Positions 1 through 8,255 of a stretch of 64,000 bases of DNA are shown one piece after another. Source of the DNA: Candidatus Neomarinimicrobiota bacterium (lineage in GTDB: Bacteria > Fidelibacterota > JAANXI01); assembly GCA_021734025.1 (NCBI GenBank), contig JAIPJS010000006.1, positions 124,001 to 188,000 of the forward strand, in the 5' to 3' direction. Each line of letters starts with the position of its first letter. Within the stretch, counting starts at the first letter, position 1. A program made the translations under genes and the position numbers. Below the pieces are notes generated by a model. That model saw only the letters and a program-made list of their open reading frames with translations, did no database searches and was not told the origin of the DNA.

Positions 1-818
1 ATGGGACCGGAACCTGCCTGCTCGTGGGTATCAACAAACCCCAGTGATGTCAATTCGTCGGCCTCCCCGGATTCCGGTCTCATGTTGAAATCACCGGCAA
101 AGATAACCGGGTGGCCGGATTTCGAATGATTACGAATGAACCGAACCGCCTTACCGATCTCCAGCATCCGGCGATCCTGGTGTGCCTGAAATTGGTCCCG
201 CAGCAAGGTGAATTTTTCCGATGTAATCTTCTGACTTTTCCACAAAGCCCGGATTTTATCCCTCAGCGCTCCGGCATAATCCGGTCCAGCGTGGAGATGC
301 GTGTTGTACACATCAACGGTATCTCCATCTCTGGATATTCGCAGCCCCATAATCTGATTAATCTCCTCGAGATGAAGGGTAATCCAGTTGGTGGAGATTC
401 CGCCGCCGGAGAGTTTTTTGCGTCCCAGAGATTCCACGGCGAATTCCTTTTTCACCAGGATTGCGTCCCCCTCCCGGAAATTCACCGGAATGCCAACCGG
501 GCCCAGGTGAATTCCACCCATCCCGACGAAACCGTATGCCTGATAATCGAGTTCCCGCGCCAGCCGCCTGGCATACTCCGGCACCGGATTCACCTCCTGA
601 AGACAAATGACATCCGGAGCGAGATCCTTTAACTCCCTGACCAAAATCTCGTACCGCTGATTCCGCTGGGATTCGCTCTCATACTCACCCATCTCCCAGA
701 CGCCCTCGTAATCCAGGCCGGACCAGACGTTTAAGGTTAAGACAGTTAACGACTGTTGAGCGAGGATTACGGTCGGGAGAAGAACGAGCAGAACCAGGAG
801 CGTTTTATGGGTTTTCAT
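1..818 (-). CDS. Secreted endonuclease/exonuclease/phosphatase (EEP) family protein, 3' end outside window
   Basis: The 272 visible codons run off the left edge, so the C-terminus with the final His motif is missing. A hydrophobic N-terminal segment ending near LAQQ looks like a Sec signal peptide. EEP-fold motifs follow in order: LTLNVWSG, the metal-binding Glu in DVICLQEV, YNTHLHA, and the catalytic GDFNMRPES. The family hydrolyses phosphodiesters (nucleases, sphingomyelinases, inositol phosphatases); the substrate cannot be named here. Secretion argues for an extracellular or periplasmic phosphodiesterase. The ATG at 818 has no Shine-Dalgarno sequence, and a tandem octamer array begins 8 nt upstream of it. 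Confidence 0.8.
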   Translation of the reverse strand, partial: MKTHKTLLVLLVLLPTVILAQQSLTVLTLNVWSGLDYEGVWEMGEYESESQRNQRYEILVRELKDLAPDVICLQEVNPVPEYARRLARELDYQAYGFVGMGGIHLGPVGIPVNFREGDAILVKKEFAVESLGRKKLSGGGISTNWITLHLEEINQIMGLRISRDGDTVDVYNTHLHAGPDYAGALRDKIRALWKSQKITSEKFTLLRDQFQAHQDRRMLEIGKAVRFIRNHSKSGHPVIFAGDFNMRPESGEADELTSLGFVDTHEQAGSGP

Positions 819-826
819 AGTATAGT

Positions 827-928
827 GTGTTCAAGTGTTCAGGTGTTTCCCAAAGGGATCCCTCCGGGACGAGTGTTCGAGTAACACAAAAATGTGTTAT
901 TGTGTTACCGTGTTAATGTATTATTGTT
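827..928. repeat. Degenerate octamer array (copy A)
   Basis: GTGTTCAA, GTGTTCAG and GTGTTTCC stand in register, followed by a GGGATCCC-containing middle and then GTGTTATT, GTGTTACC and GTGTTAAT. The same arrangement recurs at 7942, 38286 and 62760. It lies immediately upstream of the EEP gene start. The rest of the 819-1146 gap holds a single REP-like unit and a periodic repeat; I see no gene in it. Confidence 0.75.
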
Positions 929-963
929 AAAAACTGTCATAGCCTTGTGTGAAGAGTGATCGT

Positions 964-987
964 GTTGGTAGTCCCCACTTTAGCGAG
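964..987 (+). repeat. Solo REP-like unit
   Basis: A GTTGGTAGT head is followed by an imperfect palindrome with CTTTAG at its centre, the same plan as the paired units around the RAYT gene 1.5 kb away. No inverted partner is visible nearby. Confidence 0.6.
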
Positions 988-1065
988 TTTTGTTCGTAGT
1001 TCGTAGTTCGTCGTTAGTTGTTTGTTTTTCGATATTCAGTGTTTTCGTGTTTTTCAGTGTTTAAT

Positions 1066-1150
1066 CTTCTTTGCGTCTTCGCGTCTTTGCGGTTGATCTG
1101 TTTTTTTTATCCGTGTTCATCCGTTGTTTCCGCGCCAATCTGCGTGCTAT
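1066..1150 (-). repeat. Periodic CGGAT/GCAGAT repeat reaching the pgi stop codon
   Basis: On the minus strand the pgi stop codon opens TAGCACGCAGATTGGCGC, continues with AACAACGGATGAACACGG, and carries on in roughly 11-12-nt periods. The same stretch follows the helicase gene (4176-4238), and a looser one follows the DASS gene (about 38700-38775). Confidence 0.55.
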
Positions 1151-2424
1151 TCAACACCCGGCTTTCCCAGCAACCGAAACATATTCGTCTTGTACGCCTC
1201 CACACCGGGCTGGTTAAGGGGGTTTACGCCCATCCGATATCCGGTAATTGCCACCGCCATTTCAAAGAAATAAATCAGCGCTCCCACGGATTGTTCGGAC
1301 AAACTATCCACCGACACGATCAGATTCGGCACACCGCCGTCCGTATGCGCCTGTGCCGTTCCCTGATATGCTTTCTCGTTGATCTCGTCAAAACTCTTGC
1401 CGGCGAGATAGTTCAGGTTATCGGCGTTCTCGTCCGACTCTTCGATTGTAATAGCATTATCCGAGTTTGCCACCGTCAGGAACGTTTCCATAATATTTCG
1501 CGGACCATCTTGAATCCACTGTCCCAGGCTGTGCAGATCTGTGCTGAACACAGCAGAAGCCGGGAAGAGTCCTTCCCGGTCTTTTCCTTCGCTCTCGCCG
1601 GCCAGCTGCTTCCACCATTCGGTAAAGTACTGTAATCGCGGCTCAAACGTGGAAAGAATTTCGATCGCTTTGTCCTGCTCGTAAAGTGCCGCCCGAACAG
1701 CTGCATACCTAAGTGATGGGTTATCCATGGAATCGACCGTGGCATTTTTTCTCATGGCATCCGCGCCAGTCAAGAGTTGCTCTATATCAATGCCGGCTGT
1801 AGCAATGGGAAACAGCCCCACCGGTGTCAGGACGGAATAGCGGCCGCCCACATCATCAGGAATAACAAATGTCTGGTAGCCTTTTTGGTCGGATAATTCT
1901 CTGAGAGCACCTTTCGAACTGTCGGTCGTTGCCACAATTCGGGATGCTGATCCCTGCTCCCCGTAGCGCGATTCGTGCCACTTGCGCAGCACACGAAACG
2001 CAATCCCCGGCTCGGTGGTGGTGCCGGACTTGGAGATGGGATTCAGATAGACTTCCTGCCGCTCTTCGATGACATCCAGAATGTGCTGCAGGTGATCCGC
2101 GCTGATATTTTGTCCGGCATACAGAATTCGATCGGTATGCGGCCGGAGTGCTTCGATCACCGACTTATGACCCAGATACGATCCGCCGATGCCGATGCAG
2201 ACCAGTGTGGCATCTTTGTTCTGAATCTTCCCGGCGATTTCCCGAATTCTTTCAAGAGTTCCGGGATCCTGCTGAGGCAAATCCAGCCATCCCAAAAAGT
2301 CATTCCCCGCACCGGATTTGTTCAACACGGTATTAAATGCCGGACGAGTTTTCTCAGTAAATTCTTCGAGTTCGTTTTCAGGAATAAAAGGATAAATATT
2401 CGAGAAATCGAGTGTCAACGTCAT
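1147..2424 (-). CDS. pgi: Glucose-6-phosphate isomerase
   Basis: Interconverts glucose 6-phosphate and fructose 6-phosphate in the cytosol (glycolysis and gluconeogenesis). The 425-residue protein carries the SIS-fold sugar-phosphate loop IGIGGSYLG, the phosphate-binding SGTTTEP stretch, the signature GGRYSVLTPVGL, and the C-terminal signature NPLNQPGVEAYK with its catalytic Lys. Length fits the shorter bacterial form (about 445 residues in Bacillus). The ATG at 2424 has a GGAGG about 10 nt upstream, which fixes the start. It stands alone between repeat-filled gaps. Enolase and pyruvate kinase also occur in this window but not in an operon with it. Confidence 0.96.
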   Translation of the reverse strand: MTLTLDFSNIYPFIPENELEEFTEKTRPAFNTVLNKSGAGNDFLGWLDLPQQDPGTLERIREIAGKIQNKDATLVCIGIGGSYLGHKSVIEALRPHTDRILYAGQNISADHLQHILDVIEERQEVYLNPISKSGTTTEPGIAFRVLRKWHESRYGEQGSASRIVATTDSSKGALRELSDQKGYQTFVIPDDVGGRYSVLTPVGLFPIATAGIDIEQLLTGADAMRKNATVDSMDNPSLRYAAVRAALYEQDKAIEILSTFEPRLQYFTEWWKQLAGESEGKDREGLFPASAVFSTDLHSLGQWIQDGPRNIMETFLTVANSDNAITIEESDENADNLNYLAGKSFDEINEKAYQGTAQAHTDGGVPNLIVSVDSLSEQSVGALIYFFEMAVAITGYRMGVNPLNQPGVEAYKTNMFRLLGKPGVE

Positions 2425-2526
2425 TTGGTCACAACCTCCGTCGTCGGATTAGATACTTACTTGAGCAAATAAATTAACACTTCCGGGTGGTTATTCCAAT
2501 TGGGAGAGCCGTACAAACTCGATCTT

Positions 2527-2608
2527 GTTGGTAGTCACCGCTTCAGCGGTATTTTTGCAACAACCTTTTTAAAAAACAACGACACCCTCTAAAGAGGGGA
2601 CTACCAAC
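2527..2608. repeat. Paired REP (BIME-like) unit 1
   Basis: This 82-nt unit opens with GTTGGTAGTC plus hairpin ACCGCTTCAGCGGT and closes with hairpin CCCTCTAAAGAGGG plus GACTACCAAC. The outer 10 bases at each end are exact reverse complements. Each half is a GTAG-headed REP, and the two halves face each other. Confidence 0.85.
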
Positions 2609-2628
2609 AACAAACTCACTTCGATCCG

Positions 2629-2713
2629 GTTGGTAGTAACCGCGTTAGCGGTTCTTCCTTTCTTAGATATCCCTCAAAAATGAACAAAACTCTCTGAAGA
2701 GAGAACTACCAGC
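2629..2713. repeat. Paired REP (BIME-like) unit 2
   Basis: Same plan: GTTGGTAGT with hairpin AACCGCGTTAGCGGTT at the left, CTCTCTGAAGAGAG with ACTACCAGC at the right, 85 nt in all. The palindromes differ from unit 1 by paired changes that keep the stems. Confidence 0.82.
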
Positions 2714-2733
2714 AACTCTCTTGCTCCGATCCG

Positions 2734-2815
2734 GTTGGTAGTAACCGCTTTAGCGGTTCTTTTTTTAAGCATCATTTCGGAGAAAACGGCTACCCTTTGA
2801 AGAGGCACTACCAAC
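2734..2815. repeat. Paired REP (BIME-like) unit 3
   Basis: GTTGGTAGT with hairpin AACCGCTTTAGCGGTT at the left and a right half ending CACTACCAAC, 82 nt. The spacer is not conserved with units 1 and 2. Units 1-3 form a tandem cluster just 3' of the RAYT gene. Confidence 0.82.
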
Positions 2816-2852
2816 TGGTCTGTCATTCTCAATCATGACTATACAAATAGTT

Positions 2853-3453
2853 TCAATATTTATCCCACTTCATCCCGTAATTACGCACCGGATAATCAAT
2901 CCAACAACTCTGAAGCCACTCTCTCCCATATTTTCCCAGATACCAATGCACACTACTATTTGACCATAAATATGGAGATTCAACGTGACCATGCTTCACT
3001 GGATTAAAATGAATATAATTCAAAGTCGTATAAAAATGCTTTTTAGATCGAATCACCCGAACAGAGTATTTATACCAGACTTTGCGTTTTCTTGTTAATC
3101 CGTCCTCCCTGTTCCATTTATAGGATGTTGTCCCGTGAATTCGCCCAATTTTTGACCCAAAATTTGTAGAATCGATAATTTTCGCAAGTAAATGGTAGTG
3201 GTTTGATAAAACTACCCATCCGTATAATTTATAATCTGAATTGTCGTAATGGTCTGTCCATAATTGGAATAATTCGCTTCTTCTCTCCCTGCGCAATAAA
3301 TGGTCGTGTTCGTAACATGCTGCAGTGATTAAATAGTACTTCTGATCCTCCCAATCAGGATGCGGGGGGAGAATGTGGTGGATAACCTTTTGCTTTACGA
3401 GCTTCTACAATCGCCCTTCGCTCCTCCGGAGATAAATCTCTGTATTCGTACAT
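2853..3453 (-). pseudogene. REP-associated tyrosine transposase (RAYT), frameshifted
   Basis: This is a Y1_Tnp/IS200-like HUH enzyme. Single-copy RAYTs of this type nick REP hairpins and do not carry insertion-sequence ends. The downstream frame (2853-3296) has the HUH motif in SNHYHLLAK, the signature NYIHFNPVKHG with the presumed nucleophile Tyr, and a W-SS-H-Y tail. The typical RAYT N-terminus (LSPEERRAIVEARKAKGYPP, then HSPPHPDW) is encoded from an ATG at 3453. A run of six C residues on the coding strand (3364-3369) puts the two parts in different frames; five would restore a 199-residue protein of normal RAYT length. It may be a true lesion, slippage-corrected, or a sequencing error. 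Paired REPs flank it on both sides. Confidence 0.85.
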
Positions 3454-3518
3454 AGAACCTAGTTGATTCCTTCAATACGATAAATGTAAATAATCTCCTT
3501 AAACAAAACTCCGATCTT

Positions 3519-3599
3519 GCTGGTAGTCACCGCTTCAGCGGTTTTTTTAAACTACATCAAATAGAAAACCCGACACCCTCTGAAGAGGGGACTACCAAC
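3519..3599. repeat. Paired REP (BIME-like) unit 4
   Basis: Same 81-82-nt plan on the 5' side of the RAYT gene: GCTGGTAGTC plus ACCGCTTCAGCGGT at the left, CCCTCTGAAGAGGG plus GACTACCAAC at the right. Its hairpins are nearly identical to unit 1, so the transposase gene is bracketed by matching units. Confidence 0.85.
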
Positions 3600-3614
3600 A
3601 ACTCTGTCACCTTC

Positions 3615-4052
3615 TTACCGCCCCGTACTCCCAAACCCACCCGCGCCCCGGGTAGTATCAGAAAGTTCATCAACTAATTCGTAGTGAATTGGCGAGCCGT
3701 CCATGGCGACCAGCTGAAACAGCCGCTGTCCGGCCTCTACCGTGTATTGTTCGTCCTTGATGTTATCGCAGTATGCCATGAGTTCGCCGCGGTAGCCGGC
3801 GTCGATGAGTCCGATGGCGTTGCTCATCCGGAGCGGGGTCTTGGAGATGCTCGACCGGGACATGAGCCAGTACGGGCGATATTCCTCGTTCTCGCAGGCG
3901 ATGCCAAGTTGAATCGGTTTGGTTTCGCCCGGTTCGAAGACTATCCGCTCAGGACAGTAGAGGTCCAGCCCCGCATCGCCGTCGTGAAAGTGCCCGTGAT
4001 CTTCGTAGTATTCGCGAACTGAATCGTTGAGTGGTTTGATTTTAAGGTGCAT
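3615..4052 (-). CDS. dut: Deoxyuridine 5'-triphosphate nucleotidohydrolase
   Basis: Hydrolyses dUTP to dUMP and pyrophosphate, keeping uracil out of DNA and feeding dTMP synthesis. All five trimeric dUTPase motifs are present in the 145 residues: DAGLDLYCPE, SRSSISK, the uracil pocket IGLIDAGYRGE, GQRLFQLVA, and the Gly-rich C-terminal arm RGAGGFGSTG. I chose the ATG at 4052 (MHLKIKPL). An upstream in-frame ATG at 4106 would add 18 residues encoded by the hairpin repeat at 4075-4160 and unlike any dUTPase. Confidence 0.93.
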   Translation of the reverse strand: MHLKIKPLNDSVREYYEDHGHFHDGDAGLDLYCPERIVFEPGETKPIQLGIACENEEYRPYWLMSRSSISKTPLRMSNAIGLIDAGYRGELMAYCDNIKDEQYTVEAGQRLFQLVAMDGSPIHYELVDELSDTTRGAGGFGSTGR

Positions 4053-4074
4053 GGAGTTGATTCCAATTTTTACG

Positions 4075-4160
4075 GGGGCTGAAGCCCCTAATTGTTGGGG
4101 TCTCATTTATCCCCGGCTTACCCCACAGGGATCCCGCTGGGAAAAGCCGGGGCTATTCAT
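4075..4160. repeat. Two-hairpin intergenic element (copy 1)
   Basis: Hairpin GGGGCTGAAGCCCC is followed by a second stem, CCCCGGCTT pairing with AAGCCGGGG, ending in CTATTCAT. The same order and tail occur at 42453-42520, and a variant lies at 13603-13663. The loop of the second stem holds a GGGATCCC motif shared with other repeats here. Confidence 0.65.
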
Positions 4161-4175
4161 TCTGAGTAATTTTTT

Positions 4176-4238
4176 TGTTAATCTTTTCTGCCGTTTAATC
4201 TGCGGTTATCCGTTGTTTCAGCGTCATCTGCGTGCTAT
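4176..4238 (-). repeat. Periodic CGGAT/GCAGAT repeat reaching the helicase stop codon
   Basis: Minus-strand reading begins at the TAG stop as TAGCACGCAGATGACGC, then AACAACGGATAACCGCAG and a decaying continuation. It closely matches the stretch at the pgi stop codon. Confidence 0.55.
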
Positions 4239-6643
4239 TTTTTTTCGATTATCCGCTCCAAAATCCCGATGGCCACTTCCTTGCTCCGCACACCTACTTC
4301 CTTGGTCGGGCCGACGCAGCTGGGACAGCCCTCTTCGCACTGGCAATCTCTGATAACGTCCAGCGCCCGCTGCAGGAGAATATCGTGCTCGTCGAACAGT
4401 TCGGGGCTGAATCCGACGCCACCGGGGTAGTTGTCATACAGAAAGATGGTCGGCTGAAACTGCTGCAACTCGCTAGCGCTCATTTCAGTCTCGCCCTCGG
4501 CGCCGTTGGGCGAGGAGTAGACGCCTCGCTCAAATCCAGTGCTTCGAACGTACCACTCGGCGGATTTGTCCCCAATGGCGCGATCAATATCAGTAATTTC
4601 GCACATCAGACTCAGGGATGCCACGTAGTGCAGTACATAGGACATCCCCAGGATGCCATCGATGAGGTCGGCGCGCTGGTAGGGCAATTGTTCCAATAAT
4701 CGCTCAGGAATGGTAAACCAGTACGCCGTCGTGTGCATCTCCTGATCCGGGAGTTCGATCTTGCCGTAGCCCACGTTCTCCGAAGTATAGAATTTAATCT
4801 TCTTATATCCCACGGATTTGGTTACCACATGGACTTCCCCGTGCTCTACCTGGATCTCGCCGGAAAACTTGTCCTCGAATTCGTCCAGGATGCGCACATT
4901 GGTATAGTCGATAGCATCGGTAAAGTAGTCCGAGTCGGTCTCCCGGACATACGCCTTCCGGTTTTCCCAGTCCAGTTCTTCCACTACAAACTGGTTCCCT
5001 TCGGCAAGATAGATGGCCTCGGGATAAATGGTCTGCGGTGCGCTGGTATAATCCACCTCCGCCAGGATTCGGTTATCGTCGTCCCGGTTCACCACGACGA
5101 AGTTCTCTTCGGCAATGCTTCGCAGACTGACGTTCTGCGCCGGATACGAATCCTCCGTCCAGTGCCACTGATTGCCCATCTTCCGCACTACACCGTTCTC
5201 CTGCAAAAATTCGAGCATGGCCTTCACGTCATCATAATCGATAGCACCGAAGGTTTCGCCCTCTTTGAACGGCAGTTCGAACGCCGCACACTTCATGTGG
5301 CCCAGCAGAATGGTAATGTTGTTGGGATTGATAAGCGCGTTCTCCGGCGATTTCTCGAAAAAGTACTCCGGATGGGTCACGATATACTGATCCAGCGGAT
5401 TACTCCGGGCCACCAGGAAGGTCACCGAGTCCTTGCCCCGGCGGCCGGCGCGTCCCGCCTGCTGCCAGGTGCTGGCAATGGTGCCGGGATAGCCGGCGAT
5501 GACGCAGACATCCAAACTTCCGATATCGATACCGAGCTCCAGCGCGTTGGTGCTGACCACGCCGGTGATCTCGCCCTCGCGAATGCCTTTTTCGATCTCC
5601 CGGCGTAAATTTGGAAGATAGCCGCCACGATACCCCGCGATTTTCTCCGGTTCGCCGAGTTTCCGGCCGAACTTGTCCTTAAAATACTTGGTGAGCACCT
5701 CCACGTTCAGGCGACTCAGGGCAAAAATGATTGTTTGAATGTCGTTCTCCAGATACGGCCGCGCCAGGTTCCGCGCCTGCTTGATGTAGCTTGCCCGGAT
5801 ACCCAGTTCCTTATTCACCACCGGCGGATTGTAAAAGTAGAACGTCCGGTTGGAGTGGGGTGCACCATTGTTATCGATGAGATGAAAGTCCTCCTCGACC
5901 ATCCGCTCAGCCAGCGACTGCGGATTGGCGATGGTTGCGGAACAGCAGATGAACTTCGGATCGGCGCCGTAGTGATTGCAGATCCGCTTCAGCCGCCGTA
6001 TCACGTTCGCCAGATGGCTCCCGAACACACCGCGATAGTAGTGCAGTTCATCGATGACAATGTATTCCAGATTCTGGAACAGTTTAATCCACTTAGTGTG
6101 ATGAGGCAGGATGCCCGTATGGAGCATATCCGGGTTAGTGATGACTACGTGTCCCTGGGAACGGATGGCCTTCCGGGCGGATTGCGGCGTGTCGCCGTCG
6201 TACGTGAAGGTCTTGATTTCCAGATCCGGATTGTCCGGCTCCTCGTCCTCCAGCGCGGTGATCATCTCGTTGAGTTCGTGCATCTGATCCTGGGAGAGCG
6301 CTTTGGTAGGAAACAGATAGAGCGCACGTGCGGACGGGTTCTCCAACATGGTCTGCATCACCGGGAGGTTGTAACAGAGCGTCTTCCCGGATGCGGTGGG
6401 CGTGACGACGACGATGTTTTCATCATTTGCCAGAGCGTCGTACGATTCCCGCTGATGGCTATAGAGTTCGTCAATGCCGCGGCGTTTCAGCACAGAGACC
6501 AGCCGGCTATCCACATCGCTGGGAAAACCGGCGTATTGAGCCTTCTTGCGGGGATAATCCTTCTTGGCAGTCACGTTATACCGGAACGGCTTGCTGCCTT
6601 CGAACCGGTTTAATATTTCCGGGATGGTGAGGGTCTGTTCCAT
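4235..6643 (-). CDS. DEAD/DEAH-box helicase with DUF1998 zinc-binding C-terminus (MrfA/YprA type)
   Basis: An 802-residue superfamily 2 helicase. Motif I is TPTASGKT (about residue 80), motif II DELH, motif III CSAT, and motif VI QQAGRAGRRG. The C-terminal third matches the DUF1998 region with the cysteine cluster CQCEEGCPSC near residue 770. Bacillus MrfA, the characterised relative, is a 3'-5' helicase that removes mitomycin crosslinks, so a DNA-repair role is likely by family. The start at 6643 gives MEQTLTIPEIL. The HAD gene ends 44 nt upstream, so the two may be cotranscribed. The stop overlaps a periodic repeat. Confidence 0.9.
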   Translation of the reverse strand: MEQTLTIPEILNRFEGSKPFRYNVTAKKDYPRKKAQYAGFPSDVDSRLVSVLKRRGIDELYSHQRESYDALANDENIVVVTPTASGKTLCYNLPVMQTMLENPSARALYLFPTKALSQDQMHELNEMITALEDEEPDNPDLEIKTFTYDGDTPQSARKAIRSQGHVVITNPDMLHTGILPHHTKWIKLFQNLEYIVIDELHYYRGVFGSHLANVIRRLKRICNHYGADPKFICCSATIANPQSLAERMVEEDFHLIDNNGAPHSNRTFYFYNPPVVNKELGIRASYIKQARNLARPYLENDIQTIIFALSRLNVEVLTKYFKDKFGRKLGEPEKIAGYRGGYLPNLRREIEKGIREGEITGVVSTNALELGIDIGSLDVCVIAGYPGTIASTWQQAGRAGRRGKDSVTFLVARSNPLDQYIVTHPEYFFEKSPENALINPNNITILLGHMKCAAFELPFKEGETFGAIDYDDVKAMLEFLQENGVVRKMGNQWHWTEDSYPAQNVSLRSIAEENFVVVNRDDDNRILAEVDYTSAPQTIYPEAIYLAEGNQFVVEELDWENRKAYVRETDSDYFTDAIDYTNVRILDEFEDKFSGEIQVEHGEVHVVTKSVGYKKIKFYTSENVGYGKIELPDQEMHTTAYWFTIPERLLEQLPYQRADLIDGILGMSYVLHYVASLSLMCEITDIDRAIGDKSAEWYVRSTGFERGVYSSPNGAEGETEMSASELQQFQPTIFLYDNYPGGVGFSPELFDEHDILLQRALDVIRDCQCEEGCPSCVGPTKEVGVRSKEVAIGILERIIEKK

Positions 6644-6687
6644 AGAATTTTACCGGGTGAAATGTTGAGTGTTGCGAAAAGGCCTGG

Positions 6688-7305
6688 CTATGCCAATTTT
6701 TTCAGCAGTTCCCGTACCTGGGCTGCCGACTGATAGATCTCCGCGCGCAAACCAGCTTTACGCGCTGTGTCGATATTTTCGGATTTGTCATCGATAAAAA
6801 CCGTCTGCTCTGTATCCAGTTCGTACTCATCGATGGCATAGTCGTATATCTCCAGGTCCGGCTTGCGCATGCCGACCTGGTAGGAGAGGATGGCATCATC
6901 CGCCCAGCTGACAAGCCCGAACTGCTCCTCGATGTACGGGATATCGATAGCGTTGGTGTTGGAGAGCATAATTACGCGGATCTCCGGTCGAAATTCATCA
7001 ATGGTCTGAATCGTTTCCTCCATCCGGGAAAAGCTGGTGCCATAGATACCGCGAACCTGGTTAAGTTCAATTGTTTCCGATCGACCTAGTTCTTCCGACA
7101 TCCTGCGGAGAAATACGTCCGGTTCGATCTCACCAGTTTCGAGTTCACGATGTAATGGATGGATATCTTCAAAGAATGGAAGTAGCTGCTCACGCGGCGT
7201 CTGGAGAATATCCTCCAATGTGTTGAGCGCCTCACCCCGATTGACCTTGACCAGGACATTACCAAGGTCAGTCAGCAGTACGGGTCTGGTATCCGGTGGT
7301 GCCAG
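6688..7305 (-). CDS. HAD-superfamily hydrolase without a canonical start codon
   Basis: HAD motifs read in order: I, TDLGNVLVKVN; II, MLSNTNA; III, the Lys of GMRKPDLEIYD; IV, FIDDKSENIDTARKAG. That is a complete subfamily IA-like phosphatase or dehalogenase. Motif I lies upstream of the first ATG/GTG/TTG in this frame (a TTG at 7218). Upstream of 7218 there are only CTG codons (7305, 7278, 7275), and then the TGA stop of the preceding gene at 7309-7311 in the same frame. I place the start at CTG 7305, two codons after that TGA, as the most economical reading. CTG initiation, TGA readthrough or a sequence error are all possible. Substrate unknown. Confidence 0.7.
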   Translation of the reverse strand: MAPPDTRPVLLTDLGNVLVKVNRGEALNTLEDILQTPREQLLPFFEDIHPLHRELETGEIEPDVFLRRMSEELGRSETIELNQVRGIYGTSFSRMEETIQTIDEFRPEIRVIMLSNTNAIDIPYIEEQFGLVSWADDAILSYQVGMRKPDLEIYDYAIDEYELDTEQTVFIDDKSENIDTARKAGLRAEIYQSAAQVRELLKKLA

Positions 7306-7308
7306 CGG

Positions 7309-7839
7309 TCAGGCCTGTGACACTTTTTGTTTATCGACTTCCGGGAGAATACCCAGTGAAAACGCATGGAGCAGTTTGGAAATGGTATCTTTAGGAGACT
7401 GCTTAAATTCCTCGGCATTTTCATATCCGTGAACAATAAAATAGATATTCTTGTCAAAGAAGTTGGCGGCGCGCTGCCAAAATTCGTTCACCTGGTACCA
7501 CTCCAGGCTGGAGGTGATAATGCCTTCGCCCATAATGAAATCCCAGAGATTCCTCCGCGCCAGAATAATTGCAAACGTGAGTTCACTTAATGGGACTTCT
7601 TCCTCCCGTCGCCGGGCGCCAATTTCCATTAGAAAATGAGCCAGTTCCTCCGGGTCATATTCGTCGTTCATATACTTGCCGAGATGGTTATAAACCTCCC
7701 GCACATTCCGAGTTAACTCAATATCATCTTTGTCGTGATACGATGGCGTCGCCGGATGCGACTGCAGGTTCTTCAGCCACTGTCGCTCCAGGCGCTCGGC
7801 CTGCCGTTCCACAAGTCTCACTAATCTATCAGACAGCAT
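7309..7839 (-). CDS. RsbRD N-terminal-domain-like protein
   Basis: A 176-residue helical protein resembling the sensor domain at the N-terminus of RsbRD (a stressosome RsbT co-antagonist), with a start such as LSDRLVRLVERQAERLERQW. No STAS or kinase domain follows; the protein ends right after this domain. The ATG at 7839 is preceded by GAGAGG, a better start than the in-frame ATG at 7872. Its TGA stop is in frame with the HAD coding sequence that follows. In relatives the domain senses stress signals. Here a stand-alone sensor is inferred, with moderate confidence in the family. Confidence 0.6.
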   Translation of the reverse strand: MLSDRLVRLVERQAERLERQWLKNLQSHPATPSYHDKDDIELTRNVREVYNHLGKYMNDEYDPEELAHFLMEIGARRREEEVPLSELTFAIILARRNLWDFIMGEGIITSSLEWYQVNEFWQRAANFFDKNIYFIVHGYENAEEFKQSPKDTISKLLHAFSLGILPEVDKQKVSQA

Positions 7840-7941
7840 GGGATCCTCTCTCTCATTCTTTACCTGACACAAACGACGGAAATTATATGCATAAATTTAA
7901 CTCGTATTATCCATAAACCAAAAAAGATTGTAATCCGACCA

Positions 7942-8038
7942 CAGTGTACAGTGTTTGGGTGTTCAGGTGTTTCCCAAAGGGATCCCTGCGGGGCAAGTAA
8001 CAGTGTGCTATGGTGTTACCGTGTTAGAGTGCTATAGT
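7942..8038. repeat. Degenerate octamer array (copy B)
   Basis: GTGTTTGG, GTGTTCAG and GTGTTTCC are followed by the GGGATCCC middle, then GTGTTACC and GTGTTAGA, as in copy A. It lies about 100 nt upstream of the RsbRD-like gene. Confidence 0.75.
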
Positions 8039-8083
8039 TAAATACGCCACGGGTCCTTTGTCCAGTGCTGTAATGCATCTCGT

Positions 8084-8111
8084 GTTGGTAGTTCTCGGTC
8101 ATTCGACCGGG
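8084..8111 (+). repeat. Solo REP-like unit with a divergent palindrome
   Basis: The GTTGGTAGT head is kept exactly, but the palindrome is CTCGGTC-ATTC-GACCGGG, different from the units around the RAYT gene. Bases just before the head (CGT) match the solo unit at 964. Confidence 0.55.
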
Positions 8112-8174
8112 CTCATGCTGGTTTAGGGAGTGTTGTCTCTTCTGCACCAACAACACAACTCCATCCCCTGTCCC

Positions 8175-8255
8175 CTTCCTCTTCCGAAGAGGAAGTGGAA
8201 CGTTGCTCTACCCCTTTCGACCTCACGTCTCTCCCTCTCTTTCGAAGAGAGGGAG
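8175..8255. repeat. Two purine/pyrimidine hairpins
   Basis: CTTCCTCTTC pairs with GAAGAGGAAG (8175-8195), and CTCCCTCTCTT pairs with AAGAGAGGGAG around TCG (8231-8255). Together with the octamer array and the solo REP they fill most of the 7840-8397 gap. I found no coding sequence there. Confidence 0.6.

Noticed and set aside
4053-4106. Longer N-terminus for dUTPase from ATG 4106
   Set aside because: The added 18 residues are encoded by the two-hairpin repeat; the ATG at 4052 starts the family's conserved N-terminus.
5735-6613. 292-codon plus-strand frame opposite the helicase
   Set aside because: Lies within helicase motifs and has no recognisable features.
7309-7311. TGA as selenocysteine codon
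   Set aside because: I see no SECIS-like hairpin just after it, the following residues are a poor Sec context, and both halves read as separate folds. Left as an open junction instead.
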